A stretch of 64,000 bases of DNA from positions 877,052-941,051 of the forward strand of contig VWZX01000996.1 of NCBI GenBank assembly GCA_013399015.1. Direction: 5' to 3'. The notes under the pieces were generated by a model, which ran no database searches, had not been told where the DNA came from, and saw nothing but the letters and a program-made list of their open reading frames with translations. Numbering within the stretch: position 1 is the first letter of the stretch; each line of letters opens with the position of its first letter. The DNA is from Galbula dea (lineage: Eukaryota; Chordata; Aves; Piciformes; Galbulidae). Positions 12,069 to 25,375 of this stretch are shown piece by piece. The translations under genes were made by a program, and so were the position numbers.

Positions 12069-15000
12069 TCAGATCTGTCCTTCCCAGGCTGGGGGAGACA
12101 CCTCTGGGGCAGCACTGTCCTCCCCGGAGCCACCCTGTGCGATGGTGCCCGAGGTGAGGAGGAAGGTGGAGTAGGCAAGGTCAGCATCCTCCTTGGAGCT
12201 CTGGGGAAGGACAGGAGGACATAGTTAGGTGGCCAGGGATGGACAGCAGCACGTGGCATGGGAAAAGGCAGTGTTTCATGGGCTGTGAGGCTCTCAGGAT
12301 GATATGGGTGGGCTGGACAAGTGGGGCAATCTGACAGGTCACACAGGTGCTCATGGGAGAGCATCACGCCTTTGTTCAGCTCTGGGAAGACCTCAAATGT
12401 TTATGGGTTTGGGACTCCATGGCATGCCTGTCCCTGTGTGTTGGCACCCAGCTCACCTGTCCTGGTTTCACTGCTTTCCTGACAGTTTCCTTCACTGCTC
12501 CAGTTCAGCTCTTGGCACTTACAACACCTACATATCACCTTTCCTTAGGGACCTTTGAAAAGAAGGGCTTGCATCTGGCACCTTCAGTTACTGCTGAGTG
12601 GTGCCACTCAACCATCATCTTACCCAAGGGGAGGGAAGGCAGAGGCTTGCTGGGGCCACAAGAGCAACTCATAGCTCTTGCAATAACAGAGACCTCCCTG
12701 CCCATTTCTGCCCTTAAACCATGTCCTCATGGGGGGGGTAAGGTTGGATGTACTCTAGCTTCTGGCAATCTGCTTATCCCAGTGTTTTATACTTATGCTA
12801 ACAACCCAACTCCAACCTTCCTGGCACCACCTGGGGCTGCTGGAAGCAAGGTGACTGTTACTCTAGGTCAGGTTGTCTGGGTCTCTGATCTAGTTGAACC
12901 TGATCTAGTTGAAGACATCCCTGCTGACTACAGGGGGTTGGACTAGATGACCTCTGAAGGTCCCTTCCAACCCAAACCATTCTATGAGCCTATTATTGTC
13001 TCTGCTAAAACATGGGGTGAGGAAAGGGTTAAGTTCTCCCCACGGAGGCTGATCTGCAGTAGTGTCTTCCTCCAGGTGAGATGGAAAGCACCTGGGTATA
13101 AATAGGGCCTCTGGGAGAAGGTGGCTCTTTTGGCAGAGGTTGGAGAGCTGTGGTGTCATCTCCCAGGTCAGTAAGCTTTCTCCTGCCTTCTCTTACCCTT
13201 TTGGCCTTCTTTGTCTCAGCAGAACTTTCTAGGCTGACCTCAGTGGTGATGAACTCTGCAGGGAGAGAAGGGGAGGCATTAGGGTATGGGGACCATCAGT
13301 GGGCAGGCAGGCTGTGGCATTTGTAAGGTCCTCCTTGAAGGTACCCGTTGCCCTGGGGCTGTGACCTACCATCCCCTCCAATCTGGGTCTCCTCGCTCTC
13401 CTTCACACAGGCTTTGTTGCTTGCACCATACTCCTTCATGCTTTCAAAGTCTGACATGCTGATGTTGGTCCTGTAGCTCCCAACAGAGACCAGGTCTGTG
13501 AAGAGGGAGGAGACAGACATCCTGGATGCTTGCTCAGAGTAGGTGCAAGTGCATCAAGGGGAAGAGGTGGCCGAGGGGAGATCTCATTGTGGTCTACAGC
13601 TCCTCACAGGGGAAGCAGAGGGGCAGGAGCTGATCTCTTCTCTCTGGTAACCAGAGACAGGACCCAAGGGAATGGCATGTGTCAGGGGAGGGTTAGGATG
13701 GATATGAGGAAAAGGCTCTTCCCCAGAGGGTGGTGGAGCACTGGAACAGGCTCCCCAGGGGAGTAGTTGTGGCACGAAGCTTGACAGAATTCCAGAAGTG
13801 TCTGGACAATGCTCTTAGCTACATGGTGTAATTTTGGGGGCTTTTCTGTGTATAGACAGGAGATGGACTGGATGATCCTTGTGGGTCCCTTCCAACTGAG
13901 GAGATTCTATGATCTGAGCCACCTCTGTGCAAGGAGCCATCATGCAATGCCACCTGCAAAGCCCACAGAGAGGTGATCTCCATCTCAGCCCAGACATCCT
14001 GTACATTGGGCATTGGAGAGATATGGATAGGGTGGGAGGGAGGAACAGGGTCCCTTTGTCTGCACATCATGTGCTGGGGAGCAGCAGGCACTGAGGTATC
14101 TCCTTCAGCTTAACACTTGAGAGACTGGAAAAGAGACTCACCAGATCTCTTCAGCTTCTTGTACTTAAAAACAGCAAAAGCTGTCCCAAGAACCACGAGC
14201 ACAGCACCACCAATACCTACTCCCAACACAAGTGAGTTGGGGCCATGGCTTTGGTCAGAGCTGGAATGGAGAGAAAGGCATCAGTAAGTTGTGAAACACA
14301 TTTTGGTATCAAGAGAGAATGATGAGGATGGATGCTCAGCAGCCTAGAATCTGTAGAGGACTGGTAAAGCTGAGGGAGCACGATGCAGTTCAGTTAATGA
14401 TCTGGATTTTGGCACATCTAGCAACACAAAACCCAACGAAAAAAGTAGGAGAGAGGTTCTGCCCAAGCAGCTACATCAGCAGCTTGGTTAGAAATGTGTG
14501 AGGGAAAGCTCTCTGGTCTTCACACAGCTCTTTTCAGTTAGTTTTTATGGACCTGGAATCTCTAATCATTCCCTTCAGTGACTGCTCTTTCTTGAGCTAG
14601 AGATTAGTTTCAAGTCACCTTGCTTTTTGCTGTGATCTTTTTATTTCCTCTTCTTTCCTCTGATGTTTTGAGCTACGTTCTTTGGAGATAAGGTTTTTTT
14701 GTTGCTAAACTCACATACAGTGTGCAAACCAGCAAGGGGTTAACAAAACAGCACAAAAATGCTGCAGGACAGAGGCTGGGAGAGAACTCACCTTTCTGAG
14801 CTGGCTGCCTCTGGCACCACCACATCGCTGAAGGCTCTTCCCTGGGGATTGAAGCCGGGCTGGTCGGCGCGGCTCGGGGCTTCGGCGGCGCGGCTCGGGG
14901 GCTGGTCGGCGCGGCTCGGGGGCTGGTCGGCGCGGCTCGGGGCTTCGTCAACGTTCAGGAGCTCCAGGCTGTGATCCTCGCTCTTCCCTGATGATTATCC

Positions 15001-18000
15001 CAGGGAAGAAGGATAGTTAGTCGTGTGAGCAGCAGCATGGAGATGGTGACACTAGAAGGAGCCTGGGTGTGAGTGGGTTTTGGCTCTGCATGAGAAGCTC
15101 TTTAAAGTCTAATTTAGAGATCTGACAATCTCATTCTGAACATTTCATTACAAAAATCTCAAGTAGGTTTTCTCTGCCCATAGGAAATATTCCTGAGTTT
15201 CTACGTCCTGCCTCTAGCCTTCCCAGAAGAGATTTTGATGTCATTTCTAGCTCCTTTTCCCTCTCCAAAGGCGATAGAATGAGCTGCTTGTCTCTGTTTT
15301 CACTTTGACCATCATCAGCTGAGGTTGGTGAGATGTGGGAATCTAGGCTGTAATTCTTCCTGCTTATTTTTTCTTGTGTGTTGTCTAAACTAAGTGATGA
15401 TACAAATTGTGATAGTGGCAATTAGTAAGGACAGGGCTTAAAAAGTACACATGGTGTGGAAGGAAGGGAGTTCTACACCAGTGAGGTTTTTATAACCAGA
15501 AACCAATGAGTGGCTGCAAACATCGATGACAAGTTGTGCAAAACCAGGGTAATCTTGGCACTTAGTTTGGGAGCCTGCTTGGCTGAGAGCTCTTCTCTTT
15601 TGAGGTGCTGCAACCTAGTGGCTATGGAGAGGGCTTTTCTCTCAGCAGAAGGCAGCACCATTCACAGCCTTGAGGAGCAGGAAAGCCCCTGCCTGCCTCT
15701 GCCTTGGAGCTCACCTTCAGTCACCGTCAGGTACACAGGCACGGTTTCCCCGAACTGGCCGTTGCGCTTCACTCCACACCAGTACCACCCTTGGTCTGTC
15801 TTTGCCACTGGATCAAAGCTGAGGATAACTGTCTTGTTGTCAGTGTCGCAGGTAACATCTGGCCCTGGCTGCTTTAGGTCAGAAGAAGGCAAGGAAATGC
15901 AGCCAGTGTTGTTCCACTTGCACCAGTACTTCTGGTAGGAGTAGTACTTGCATGAGTAAAAGCAAGTTAAGTCGACTCGTGAACCCACTTGTGCCTCCAC
16001 TACTTCCTTCTCTCCCTTCAGTCCAGGTTCTCCTGCAAGGGCAAACAGAATGTCAGGGCTGAGAGCAGTGGTTTCAGTGGTGGGAATGGTAGTCCCCAGC
16101 TAGTGGTGCTGCTAGAGATGGTGCAGCAGGGGAGGTACCTTTGAGGGAAAGTGCTCCTTACATTGCTGAATGAATGTTACGGATGCAGTAGGTGAAACCA
16201 GGGCAGTGGTTTGCGAGGCTGAAGAAGCACTTGCATGAGAAACTTTTGTGAACACTTTCCCATAAAACTGAAACCCATGTTAAAGTGGCTGGGGTGGGAT
16301 TGGCACAGTGTTTTGCCTTATGAGGTGAGAAGTTCAGAGTTAGACCTCACATCTCTCCCTAAGAAGACAGATCTGCTCCTTTGTGGTGCTTAGGAGGTTG
16401 GTTGCGTACCTACTGAGGAGGCAGAGAACTGCCAATGTACAAGCTCATACCATCTATGATCTTCAGCTCAGTTGATGATTGCTGCTCCTTCTCCTCATCT
16501 GACATACACCAGTAATAGCCTTTGTCACTGTCCTTCAGCTGGTTGAGGATGATGGTGACAGTCTCATTGACTGGGTTGTTGTACAGGACCACCCTTCCTT
16601 CATACGCGGATGACACAAAGCCATCGGTGTCTATGATCCGAGCACATCCCTTGTTTCTCCACTTGCACCAGTACTTTAGTGAGGATCTCCTCTGAGGGGC
16701 ATAGTGGCATTCAAAAGTTGCTGAACTTCCTTTAACTCCAATTATTGTTGGCTTTCCTTGAGGAACTTTTGTCTCTGGAGAGAAAAATGAAATGAGCAGC
16801 TATGCATGTGCTGCCATATATACATCTGGCACTCCCCCAGGAGAATACATGTTATCAGATCAACACAAAGCTGGTTTGGCTAAAGCAAGGCTAGGAGAAG
16901 CTCAGGGGTGCAGACGGTGGGAGGTTGTCCTGGCTCTGCTAGGAAATGACCCTTGAAAGGCCTCTCAGAGCTTTCCCCCTGCCCCAAATTCACCAGGTGA
17001 TTGGTGTCTTTGTGCACTGACATTTCAAAGCTGTGCTCCCTCTGCTAGGGGAAGGGCAGCTCTTCTCCTTTGGACATCTGCCATTTTGAGATTTAAGGAA
17101 TTAAGACCTGAAGAGAGTTTTCTTGTCTCAACCTGGTAGGCAGAGTTTGCCTCCTGGAGTTTTGGGCTATCCAGATTGGAGGAGATAACCTCTGCTGGGA
17201 AAGTGAAGTCTTGATACAAGCTTTATTAGTGGTGGTTTAGTACATTATAGATAGCTAAATGACTAGAAAGAGCTAGCTAGGTTAGAGGACAGGATAACAT
17301 CAGCCTGCAAAGGGAAATTAAAGCTCTTGTTAAATAAAGTGAGACTGCTAGTGATGCTTTTGATGAGAGGCAGAGATGAAGGGGAAAGCCACTGGGAACA
17401 GCTTACTCACCCTCATAGACATGCACGTCCAGCTCCTTTGTTTCCCCGCTCTCCCCATAGTAGCCGAACCCACACAGGTACAAGCCAGAGTCTTCCCAGC
17501 CCACCTGGCTTATGGTGATGCTGAAGGAGCCTGGAGTGTCCTCATTGCTCAGCAGAATTCTCCCTGTGTAGAACTCATCCACGTTCCCATAGCTATCAAT
17601 GATGTTAAAGCAGCCTTTCTTCCCCATCCTGCACAAGAACTTCCTCTTGTCTGCAGAAGCCTCCCCAAAGCTGCAGGACATGGTCAGGGTGCTGTGCAGC
17701 TTCACGTAGAAGAGCTCGGCTCCCTCAGGTAGATGTGGACCTGGGCATGGAGAAAGCCATCAGTGGCTGTTATCTGCTCTGTCCACTACTGGATGCAGCT
17801 CCCTGACACCTCTGAAGGCTTTTTTTTTTTTAGCACAAGGTTTCTCTCTACTTTGCTCTTACAGGACCCAGTGCCACTCCTTGTCATGGCATGATCTCCC
17901 CAGCTCTGGCCCATGCCTGTCACACATTTCAGTACCAAGGTCTCTATGCTGTGTCAATACCTGGTCTCCAGCAAGATTTCTCTTGCCAGGAGTTGTGCCA

Positions 18001-19090
18001 TGAATTTGCACTGTGCTCTGCACCCTGGGCCCTGTCCCAGCAACTGTGGTGCCATCCTGCACACCATGTTCTGCTGGACTCGTGGCCAGGCTTGGCTTGC
18101 ACAGCCTCAGCTCGTGGGTGGGAGGGTACATCAGAGTGATGGGCAGTTCTGACTGTGTCTACCTAAATTTTGGTGGCTGGGAGAGGTCAGCAGTATCTAA
18201 GCAGTGTTTGTGATCTGAAGTTGAGGTTCATTGAATTGGGGTTTTTAGGCCAGACTTTGGGTCAAAAAACTCATTCTGTAAAAGCACAGAGGAAAATAAA
18301 CTCTTTCCTGAGAGAATGGAAGATGTTGAGCTCTTAGGCACTGGGCAGGGTCTCTGGGGAGCCTTATTGAGAAGGGAAGAAACAAAGTAAAAGGAAGGAA
18401 CACTTCTAATGATCTTGGGGCTCCTTACCTTCAGAAACATCCAGAGTGACTTTGTGGGAGAGCCCTCGGCCATTGATGCCAATGCCACAGTGGTAAGTGC
18501 CTGCATCTGCCTCTCTGAGGCCAGAGATGGTGATCTGGAAGTTGTGTGCCTGGGGGTAGTCGGTCAGGGAGGCTCTGCCTTCATAGCCTGGGGCAACATA
18601 GCCACTGGTGGAGACCACAGTCCTGCAGCTGGTGGCTGTTTCCCTGCACCAGTATTTCCTGTCATGCCTGTTGACACTGGTGGGAGGGTAGAAGCATTTC
18701 ACAGTAACTGAGCCGTTGAGGAGGCCATAGACCTGCCGTGGTCCAAACACAGGGCTGGAGACTGCAAGAGGAAAAGGGGTTGGGGGAAGGTCAGATGGGC
18801 TACACAACCCTGGGGTCTGCAGAGCAGGTTGGGGGGATTGGGACAAGCATGGACTCAGGGTTGTGCAGCACCATGTGGTCTGAAAGATCCCATGGCAGTA
18901 AGGGGTACTGGTGGGGTGGGGATGCTCCCTGAACCCTGCTCCCACCCTAGTGACATCTCTGGTCTTAGGTCACCTGCAAGACCTGGGCTCCAGGCAGGTT
19001 ACACTTACTTGCTGCCTTGGGGAGGTAACTGCTGCTTGCAAATTCAACTGGAAGGAGGGTGAGCAGGAAGAGGAACACCAGTGAAGTCAT
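12069..19090 (-). CDS. PIGR: Polymeric immunoglobulin receptor
   Basis: Basolateral epithelial receptor that transcytoses polymeric IgA/IgM and releases secretory component. Ten coding exons, in gene order: 19090-19009, 18761-18429, 17740-17411, 16774-16451, 16032-15715, 14987-14792, 14260-14142, 13495-13370, 13255-13197 and 12200-12069, giving 672 aa. A signal peptide (1-18) is followed by four V-type Ig domains (about 28-138, 139-248, 249-356, 357-462), each on its own phase-1 exon. Domain 1 carries the ligand-loop motif NRHDRKYWCR. Next come a linker with PSRADQP repeats (463-528), a membrane helix (GVGIGGAVLVVLGTAF) and a 105-aa tail with SYRTNISMSDF and KEDADLAYSTFLL, matching mammalian tails. 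Mammalian domain 2 is absent, as in chicken. A TTTTCCAG acceptor 13 bp before the ATG implies an upstream noncoding exon; a donor at 19635/19634 is one candidate for its end. Confidence 0.96.
12888..12995 (+). repeat. CR1 3' end in PIGR intron
   Basis: Contains GGTTGGACTAGATGACCTC and GGTCCCTTCCAACCC, ending in ATTCTATGAG. It sits in the last PIGR intron, antisense to the gene. Confidence 0.8.
13560..13916 (+). repeat. CR1 retroposon in PIGR intron
   Basis: A 3' CR1 copy containing GGGGCAGGAGCTGATCTCTT, GGTGGTGGAGCACTGGAACA and the terminal TGGATGATCCTTGTGGG. It closely resembles the copy at 51530-51866 and, inverted, the one at 27469-27832. It lies antisense within the intron between PIGR exons 13495-13370 and 14260-14142. 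Confidence 0.88.
14859..14946 (-). repeat. In-frame 21-bp tandem repeat in PIGR linker
   Basis: About four 21-bp GC-rich units encode PSRADQP or variants (PSRAAEA) in the membrane-proximal linker. Because units are 21 bp, copy-number change keeps the reading frame. GC and CpG content is far above that of the flanking exons. Confidence 0.85.
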
Positions 19091-21514
19091 TCTTCTTGCA
19101 TTCCCTGGAAAAGGCACAGAAATTGGTGATTAATCACACTTGCAAAATGATTAAATTAACTGATCAAGCCACCTAATAATCCTCATACCTCAGGATGGCT
19201 ACTGGGGAATGGGAAACCAAACTGGCTGTCCCTTGAAATGTGTCCATGGTCTTCAGGATGAATATTTCTGACCTTCCATTTGTTTTGGACTTGGTGATGG
19301 CTCAGAGGGAGCCAAGGCTCTTTAATTCCCTGTTTCCTTTGGCCAGGCTGGATTGTGCTGTTGGGCACTGCACGGTGTGGGGATGGGAATATGCATTTCC
19401 TGAGCCTGGCTGTTTGTCTACCAGCCCATTCCAGGTTTCAGAGAAGATGCTAGGTGCCAAAGAAAGTCTTTATAAACATTGAGAGGGATCTGATTTCAAG
19501 GCAAGTGACACAACTTTATGAAGGGTAATTCCCAGCAGAAGAAAAAAGGTTTTTATTTCCCTGTTGGGATGAAAGGTGTTCTGTTGTGCTTGCTTCCTTC
19601 TATTGTGCATTCTAATTGCTCAGTGGCCACTTACCCAGGGCTAATGATTAACTCCTTGAGCATGGAAAAAATGCTTTTTCATACAGGTATCTCAGGAGTA
19701 GCCAGCAAGACAAACATCACATATTCTGCAGAAGGCAAACAGTATGGCACAAAAAAGAGCCTTGATATTTGACCCCTGGCTGACACCAGCTCCTCTGGCT
19801 GAGGGTCACGTCGCTGCCTTCCACCCTTTGCTCTGCAGGGCAAGCAGGATCCCAGTTCAGCATTCCCTTTCTTGGCCAAAATGGAGCTGAGCTGTTAGCC
19901 TGATTCCTTCCCAAAGCAAGAGGCTGCTGCAGGGTTACAGGACAGCATTGTTCTGTCAGGTGGAGAAGGGTTGCCAAGACCTTCCATGAAACAGAGATGC
20001 ATGTGAGAGTCTGCATGGACATCTTAGAGCAGGAAAGAACTTTTGCATCCCTGTCTCTAAGGACACCCATGCACTTGTGCCCACCCAAGAACAACAGCTC
20101 CTGTGCCCTTGTATGGCCAGCATCTAGTTCTGCTGCTCTTGAGTTGCCTCCAGCCCTGTTTTCTCAAGATGCTGTTGAAACCTTCCCCCACTCACTGCAG
20201 GGCTGGAGAAAACTCCCATGTGGAGCAAGTCTGAGCAAGCACAGCCACTGGTTACACAAAAGCCTCTGCTCTGCTTCCATGCTGATCCTCTGAGCTGGGT
20301 GGTGGAAATCACCTTCTGTGCTGTCACTGCTGTGCTGCACCTTGACACTGACACTTCCTAGCCTGCAGAAATGGTGCAAAGGAGCTTTGCTGGTCACTCT
20401 GCAGCTGGCAAGTGCTTGTTTGGGATGCTGGAGGAGAATTTCATCAAGCTGTTGGTAAAAGAGCTCTAGTTCCTTCTTGCTTTCCAAGAACGTTTGCTGC
20501 TGGAGTTGCTGCCTGTAGTCAGAGCACAAGGTGCAAACCTCAGAGCTCCAGGGAAGAGAAAAGGCTGCTGAGCTCCTGTGAAAGGGAGTGCAAGTAAGTT
20601 GCTGTGTAGGTGATTTGGATTCGTGCTTCTGGTGATGGAAGGGGAGCTGGAAGAGAAGAAATGGGACTGCAGAGCTTTTCAGGGGGCTCTGGAAGAGTCA
20701 AGAGGCTTGAAACCAGAGGAAAATGCCATGTGTGTTATCTCCAGAGCAGCTGGTAGGTCTGCAGTGCTTGGATCTTGCTGTGCACCCAGAGATGGTTCCC
20801 GCAGAGGAACCAGTGCTGGGAAGGGTGAAATACCTGTGCCCAGCCTGGGCTTCTCCTGCCACTCAGCTGCAGCTTCTCCCTGGTCTGCTCTAACTTTTCA
20901 GGAGTAGAGAGAGGGGGGGAAATAGTGCTTCTGTGTGATTGTACTGGTGAAATGTTTCTTGGAGCTGTCAGTGGAGGCAAGGCTTCATTTTGGGCTTCAC
21001 ATCCAGATGCACAGCTCTGTCAGCAGGTGCCTTCTGTGTCTAGCAGCACCAGTAGCTTGGCAGATGCTATGAGTGGTCCTGAGGGGTTTCCCTAAGTCCT
21101 GCTGGGGATCTGGTGGTTGACGTGAAGCATGTGCAGTGCTCCTGAAACCATCCAGCAGAAGCTGTGTTTGGTAACCTTGTGTGATTTTTTTGGAGACCAC
21201 TGGTGCTCCTCCACTGCATTTGCCTGGGGGTTGGTTTGGACTCAGTTGCAACCTAGAATTCCCTTCTGCTCATGTCCACATCTCCTGACACTGGCACTGA
21301 CCTGGTGTCCAGGTGCCTGAGCTGGGTTTCTGGTTGCTCTTGGGGCAGGAAGAACTGAACATGTGAGATCAGTGTCCCCACACACTGATGGACTTGGGAA
21401 ACCTCTCCCTCCCACACCACAGCAGGGACAGGTCACCAGGACCTTGTTTGGTGGCTGATGTGCCACAGCTTGCTTTGCATGGCCACTGGAGCTTCTGCCT
21501 CCACCAGAGCTGCA

Positions 21515-21575
21515 AGGCAGGAGGGACCTGATGGTCTTAAAGGTCTCTTCCAACCAAAGTGGTTCTGTGATTGTG
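21515..21575 (+). repeat. CR1 3' end fragment
   Basis: Contains GACCTGATGGTCTTAAAGG, TCTCTTCCAACC and GTTCTGTGATTG. Confidence 0.65.
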
Positions 21576-24500
21576 CAGGGTAAGAGGCTGAGGGAGACCT
21601 GGGCACAGGACTCCGTAGTTAAAGAAGCTTCTGACTTAAACCTGATGCATTAAAAACCTAGTGAGAAACTGTCTGCAGGGCAGTGCAATGGACTGGTCCA
21701 GAGGGGAAAAAAGGAGTTATTATTAATAATAATAATATTAATAACCCAATTATTCTCACTAGGAACATCTCTGAGAAGCTGCTCTGCAGCACAGGGTGAA
21801 GAAGTGGTGGGTGGGAAGTGCTGGGCCAGCAGCAGCCTCCCTTGCCATCTTGGGCTCCAGCTTGCCCACACCATTGGGCCATCACTGTGGACAGCCAAGA
21901 TCTCTCTGTAGTGGGTTAAAAACATTTTGAGGTGAAGGGGGAAGTGAGGATTAAACCTTGGTGTAAGCTCCCTCCTCTGCCCTTGCTGCACAGAGCCTGC
22001 AGAAGAGCAGCCATGGGGAGAGCTTGCAGCTGCACCCATGTGTGTGGTTGGGGTTTGCAAAGGCCCTGCTGTGACAGGTCCCCTTTGGACTGCCAGCAGC
22101 TGTGGGGCTGGGGCTGGGCTCCTTTGTTTGGTTTTCTTCAGCTAGAACTTTTCTGTGTATTTACTTTCACTTTGCCTCATCAGAACTGGCTTCCTGCACT
22201 TCCCTGTCCCCACCTAACAGGTTTGGAAGGTTTTAGAGCCAGTCTTGTAGCTGAAGTCAGGAGGTGGGAGTTTGCACACTGGTGCATGAGCTTTGCACTC
22301 TAGACACCAATGTCACCAAGGTCAGGGCAATGGTGGTGTCTCAGCCAGGAGGCTCTGCTGGGGGTTGGGTCTCTGCTCTCTGCCTGTTGGCAGCGTGCTG
22401 CTGGTTGTGTCCAAGCCAATAGGGGCTTCAAAGAATTCTATCACACCAACCCAGAGCAGGGCAGGCTAATCATTAGCAAGATTAGTAGTAGCAAATGCCC
22501 ATGGAAAGTGGCTTCTGGTGTTTTTGCAGGGCAGTGGGAGCCTGATCAGCAGTAGCTCTGGTATGAGACCTCCCTGGCTTGGGTTTCCCAGTGTCTGGAC
22601 TCTTCCCTGGATCCTCCAGTGATGAAAGCACTTGCTTGGCCTGGGTTGGGAACATCACCTTCTTCTCTAGCACTGTCATATGCCAAAAGTTGATGCAGTT
22701 CTTCCAGTTTTCCAGCAGAAAGTGCTCCCTGACCTGCTCAGCTCTTCTGAGCCATCGCTCCCTGCAAGGCCTTCTCTGGGTTTCTGTGACTCTAACTTAG
22801 GGAGCAATATCTTCAGGTTTTATAATGATTTGAGAGAGATCAGGACCTGACCCCTGAGTTATGCAAACCTGAGCAAGCAGCTGCTCTTGCTGGGTATGAA
22901 ATACCAGAGTTCAGTCCCCAAATTGTGCTGGCTCAGCTGGAAGGCTGAGCACTGAGAAGCCAACACACTCCCAACACTGCTTGCCAGGGATCAGCACAGC
23001 CTAATCCATTAGCTATTAACTATGGCTCTTGGCAATGACCAGAGTCAAGGCCGTGCTGTGGGATCAACAAAACATGAAGGTTTAGCTGTCACAGTTGTAG
23101 TTAGAGCCCAGGAGTCCTCAGATCATTTCCCCCTTCAAATCCTTTTAAAGCAAGACCCCAGGAGGAGGCTCTACAGGTGCAAACTGTTGTGGAGAGGCTG
23201 AGCAGCATCCTCAGGAGTTGTATAGTGAGAAGAAACACTGCCACATGCACCAGGTGTGGTTTATGGAGGTGATGAAGAGTTCTGAGCCTAGAAGAAGGGC
23301 ACAGCAACAGAATTCTTGCTGCCCAGGACCACATCTTTATCTTGCCCATCAAGATCCCTCTCCACATGGCTTCACCCTGGGGTTTATTTGCTGGAGTGGG
23401 ATGGGAAAAAGGCACCAATCTGCTGCATTTTCATAGAGCTGAGAATGAGCAATCAACCTTAAAACAAAAGATCAGGTTGACCTGAACACATAGAGAGAAG
23501 AAACATTTCCTGTTCCAAACTGCTGCCTCCTTTAGAGTGTGGAAAGGATGGCTGGGAAGTGCTGATGCTGAGCTGCAGTGAGCAGAAGCAGCTAGGCTGG
23601 ACCTCACTGAAGGTGATCAGGATTTCCCCAAGAAATCAGCAGGGTTTAGGAATTTCTGCTGTGTTCATGACCCCCTCAGCTGGGAATCCTTGTAAGCACC
23701 AGTCAGACCCTGTCCCTGTGGGTAATATGTTCTGGAAAACAAATGGGAGACTAATCAGAGCTCCCTCATGGCAGTGACTGAGATTCCTGCTGAGACTGTG
23801 CTGCTGGCCTAACTCCCTGCTCCTTTAAGCTGTTGGATACACTAATCTGTGACCTAATTTCTTGTCCACTTAAGGTGTGAGTGGTGATAGTATCAGTGGC
23901 CCAGGTACCAACTGGATGCTCTCCAGGTAAGTGCCATGGCTCATTTGGTTCTTACTTTGTGTTTCTTGTCTTTCTTGGGCTGGAAAGTGGCACCAACTTC
24001 ACCACTGTGGAGCTGTTATTCTAGCTGAACACCACTCATCTTGCAAGGAGCAGGACCTTGATCCCAGAGCTCTGTACAGTCTGCACAAGGACAGCAGCTG
24101 AGAGCATCAGTGCCCACAGCAGTTGTGCTGCTGTCAGTGGTGTCTGGAGGTGAGCTCTCTCTGTCCTTCAGATCAAATGCCTTTGCAAGTCTGACCTTAA
24201 AGTTTCCTTTGCAGAGTAAGAATTCAGGTGTGGAGAAACTCAGCCTTTAGCTGTTGGGTTAACTGTGAAAGGACTCTGCCAGCTCTTACTCCACTGTGAG
24301 GATGCCACCTACATCCCAGTCACTTATGCTTCAGAATCTGTATTTATCTACCTTCTGAAAGTACAACCTTGGTAGAGTTTTCAGAGCTTATTTAGGACAA
24401 AACTGCATCGATTTTTATCTGAGATTTCAAAATCTGCATCCTGATTTGTGACCAGAGACTGCTAGTGACCACAGACATTTACCCCAGCTTAGGTTACTAC

Positions 24501-25307
24501 AGGAATATTTACTAACACTCGTTATTTTCTGTGTTAAAACTTAATGCAAATATTGCCATGGTAGGAAACCTTTCCCAGGAAGGAAAGATCAAACCTCTAC
24601 TGCAGAGAAGCAAACATAAAGCCTGATCCTATAGTTCTGAGCTTCTTTCAAAAGAAATCAGCCTCCTCAGCAGCCAGACCAGCACAATCTCCCACTGCTG
24701 CTGCTTCCCTCTACACAGGAGTGAGGCAGAGCCCTCAGGAGCGTCTCAGGACTTGTGTTCTCCTTCCCCACCTCAGAACAGAGCAGAGAAGGTTTGGCAT
24801 TTCAGAATGAGAAAGCAGCAGCATTTACTTACACTCCAAGTTACTTCTGCAAACTCTTCTGTACTTCTTCCTTCCTCTCTGAGTCTGACTTGCTCCTCTC
24901 TTTGCTGCTGTCTCAGTGGCTGGCCCCAGGATCTGTTGCTGGTGTCCTACCTCCCTGTCCCAGCTGGACACAGGCTCTGGCAGTTCCAGCCTCTCTTAAA
25001 TACTCCTTGTACCTCTAGCCCTGCATTTCCACCTGTGGTGCCTAAAGGAATAGCATTCAAAACTGCCAGGTGAGCACCACCCACGTGAGAGCTGGGAGGC
25101 CAATGCCCATCCCAGCTCTGCTGGCCCTTGGAGGGTTGCATGCTGTTATTTATCTCTTGATTACACATTGCACAACAGGCACCCCAAGGGTGGGCTTCCA
25201 GGCATGGCCCAGGGCACCTCTGGCTCCTTTAGGAAGGAGCCTGGTGGCTTTGTGAGGTCAGGTCTGTGGAAGGTCTTCTGCTCTGCTGGGGGAAGGGTCA
25301 CTTTCAC

Positions 25308-25375
25308 AGAACCAGAGAGTGTTAGGGCTTGGAAGGGACCTGTGGTGGTTATCTAGTCCAAGCAGCCAGTCTTGG
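25308..25375 (-). repeat. CR1 3' end fragment, inverted
   Basis: Reverse-complement CR1 terminus: TCACAGAACCAGAGAG, then GGCTTGGAAGGGACC and ATCTAGTCCAAGC. Confidence 0.65.

Noticed and set aside
12347..12946. A 199-codon plus-strand frame
   Set aside because: It lies antisense within the last PIGR intron and runs into a CR1 end. It shows no family motif, and much of it is low-complexity Leu/Pro text.
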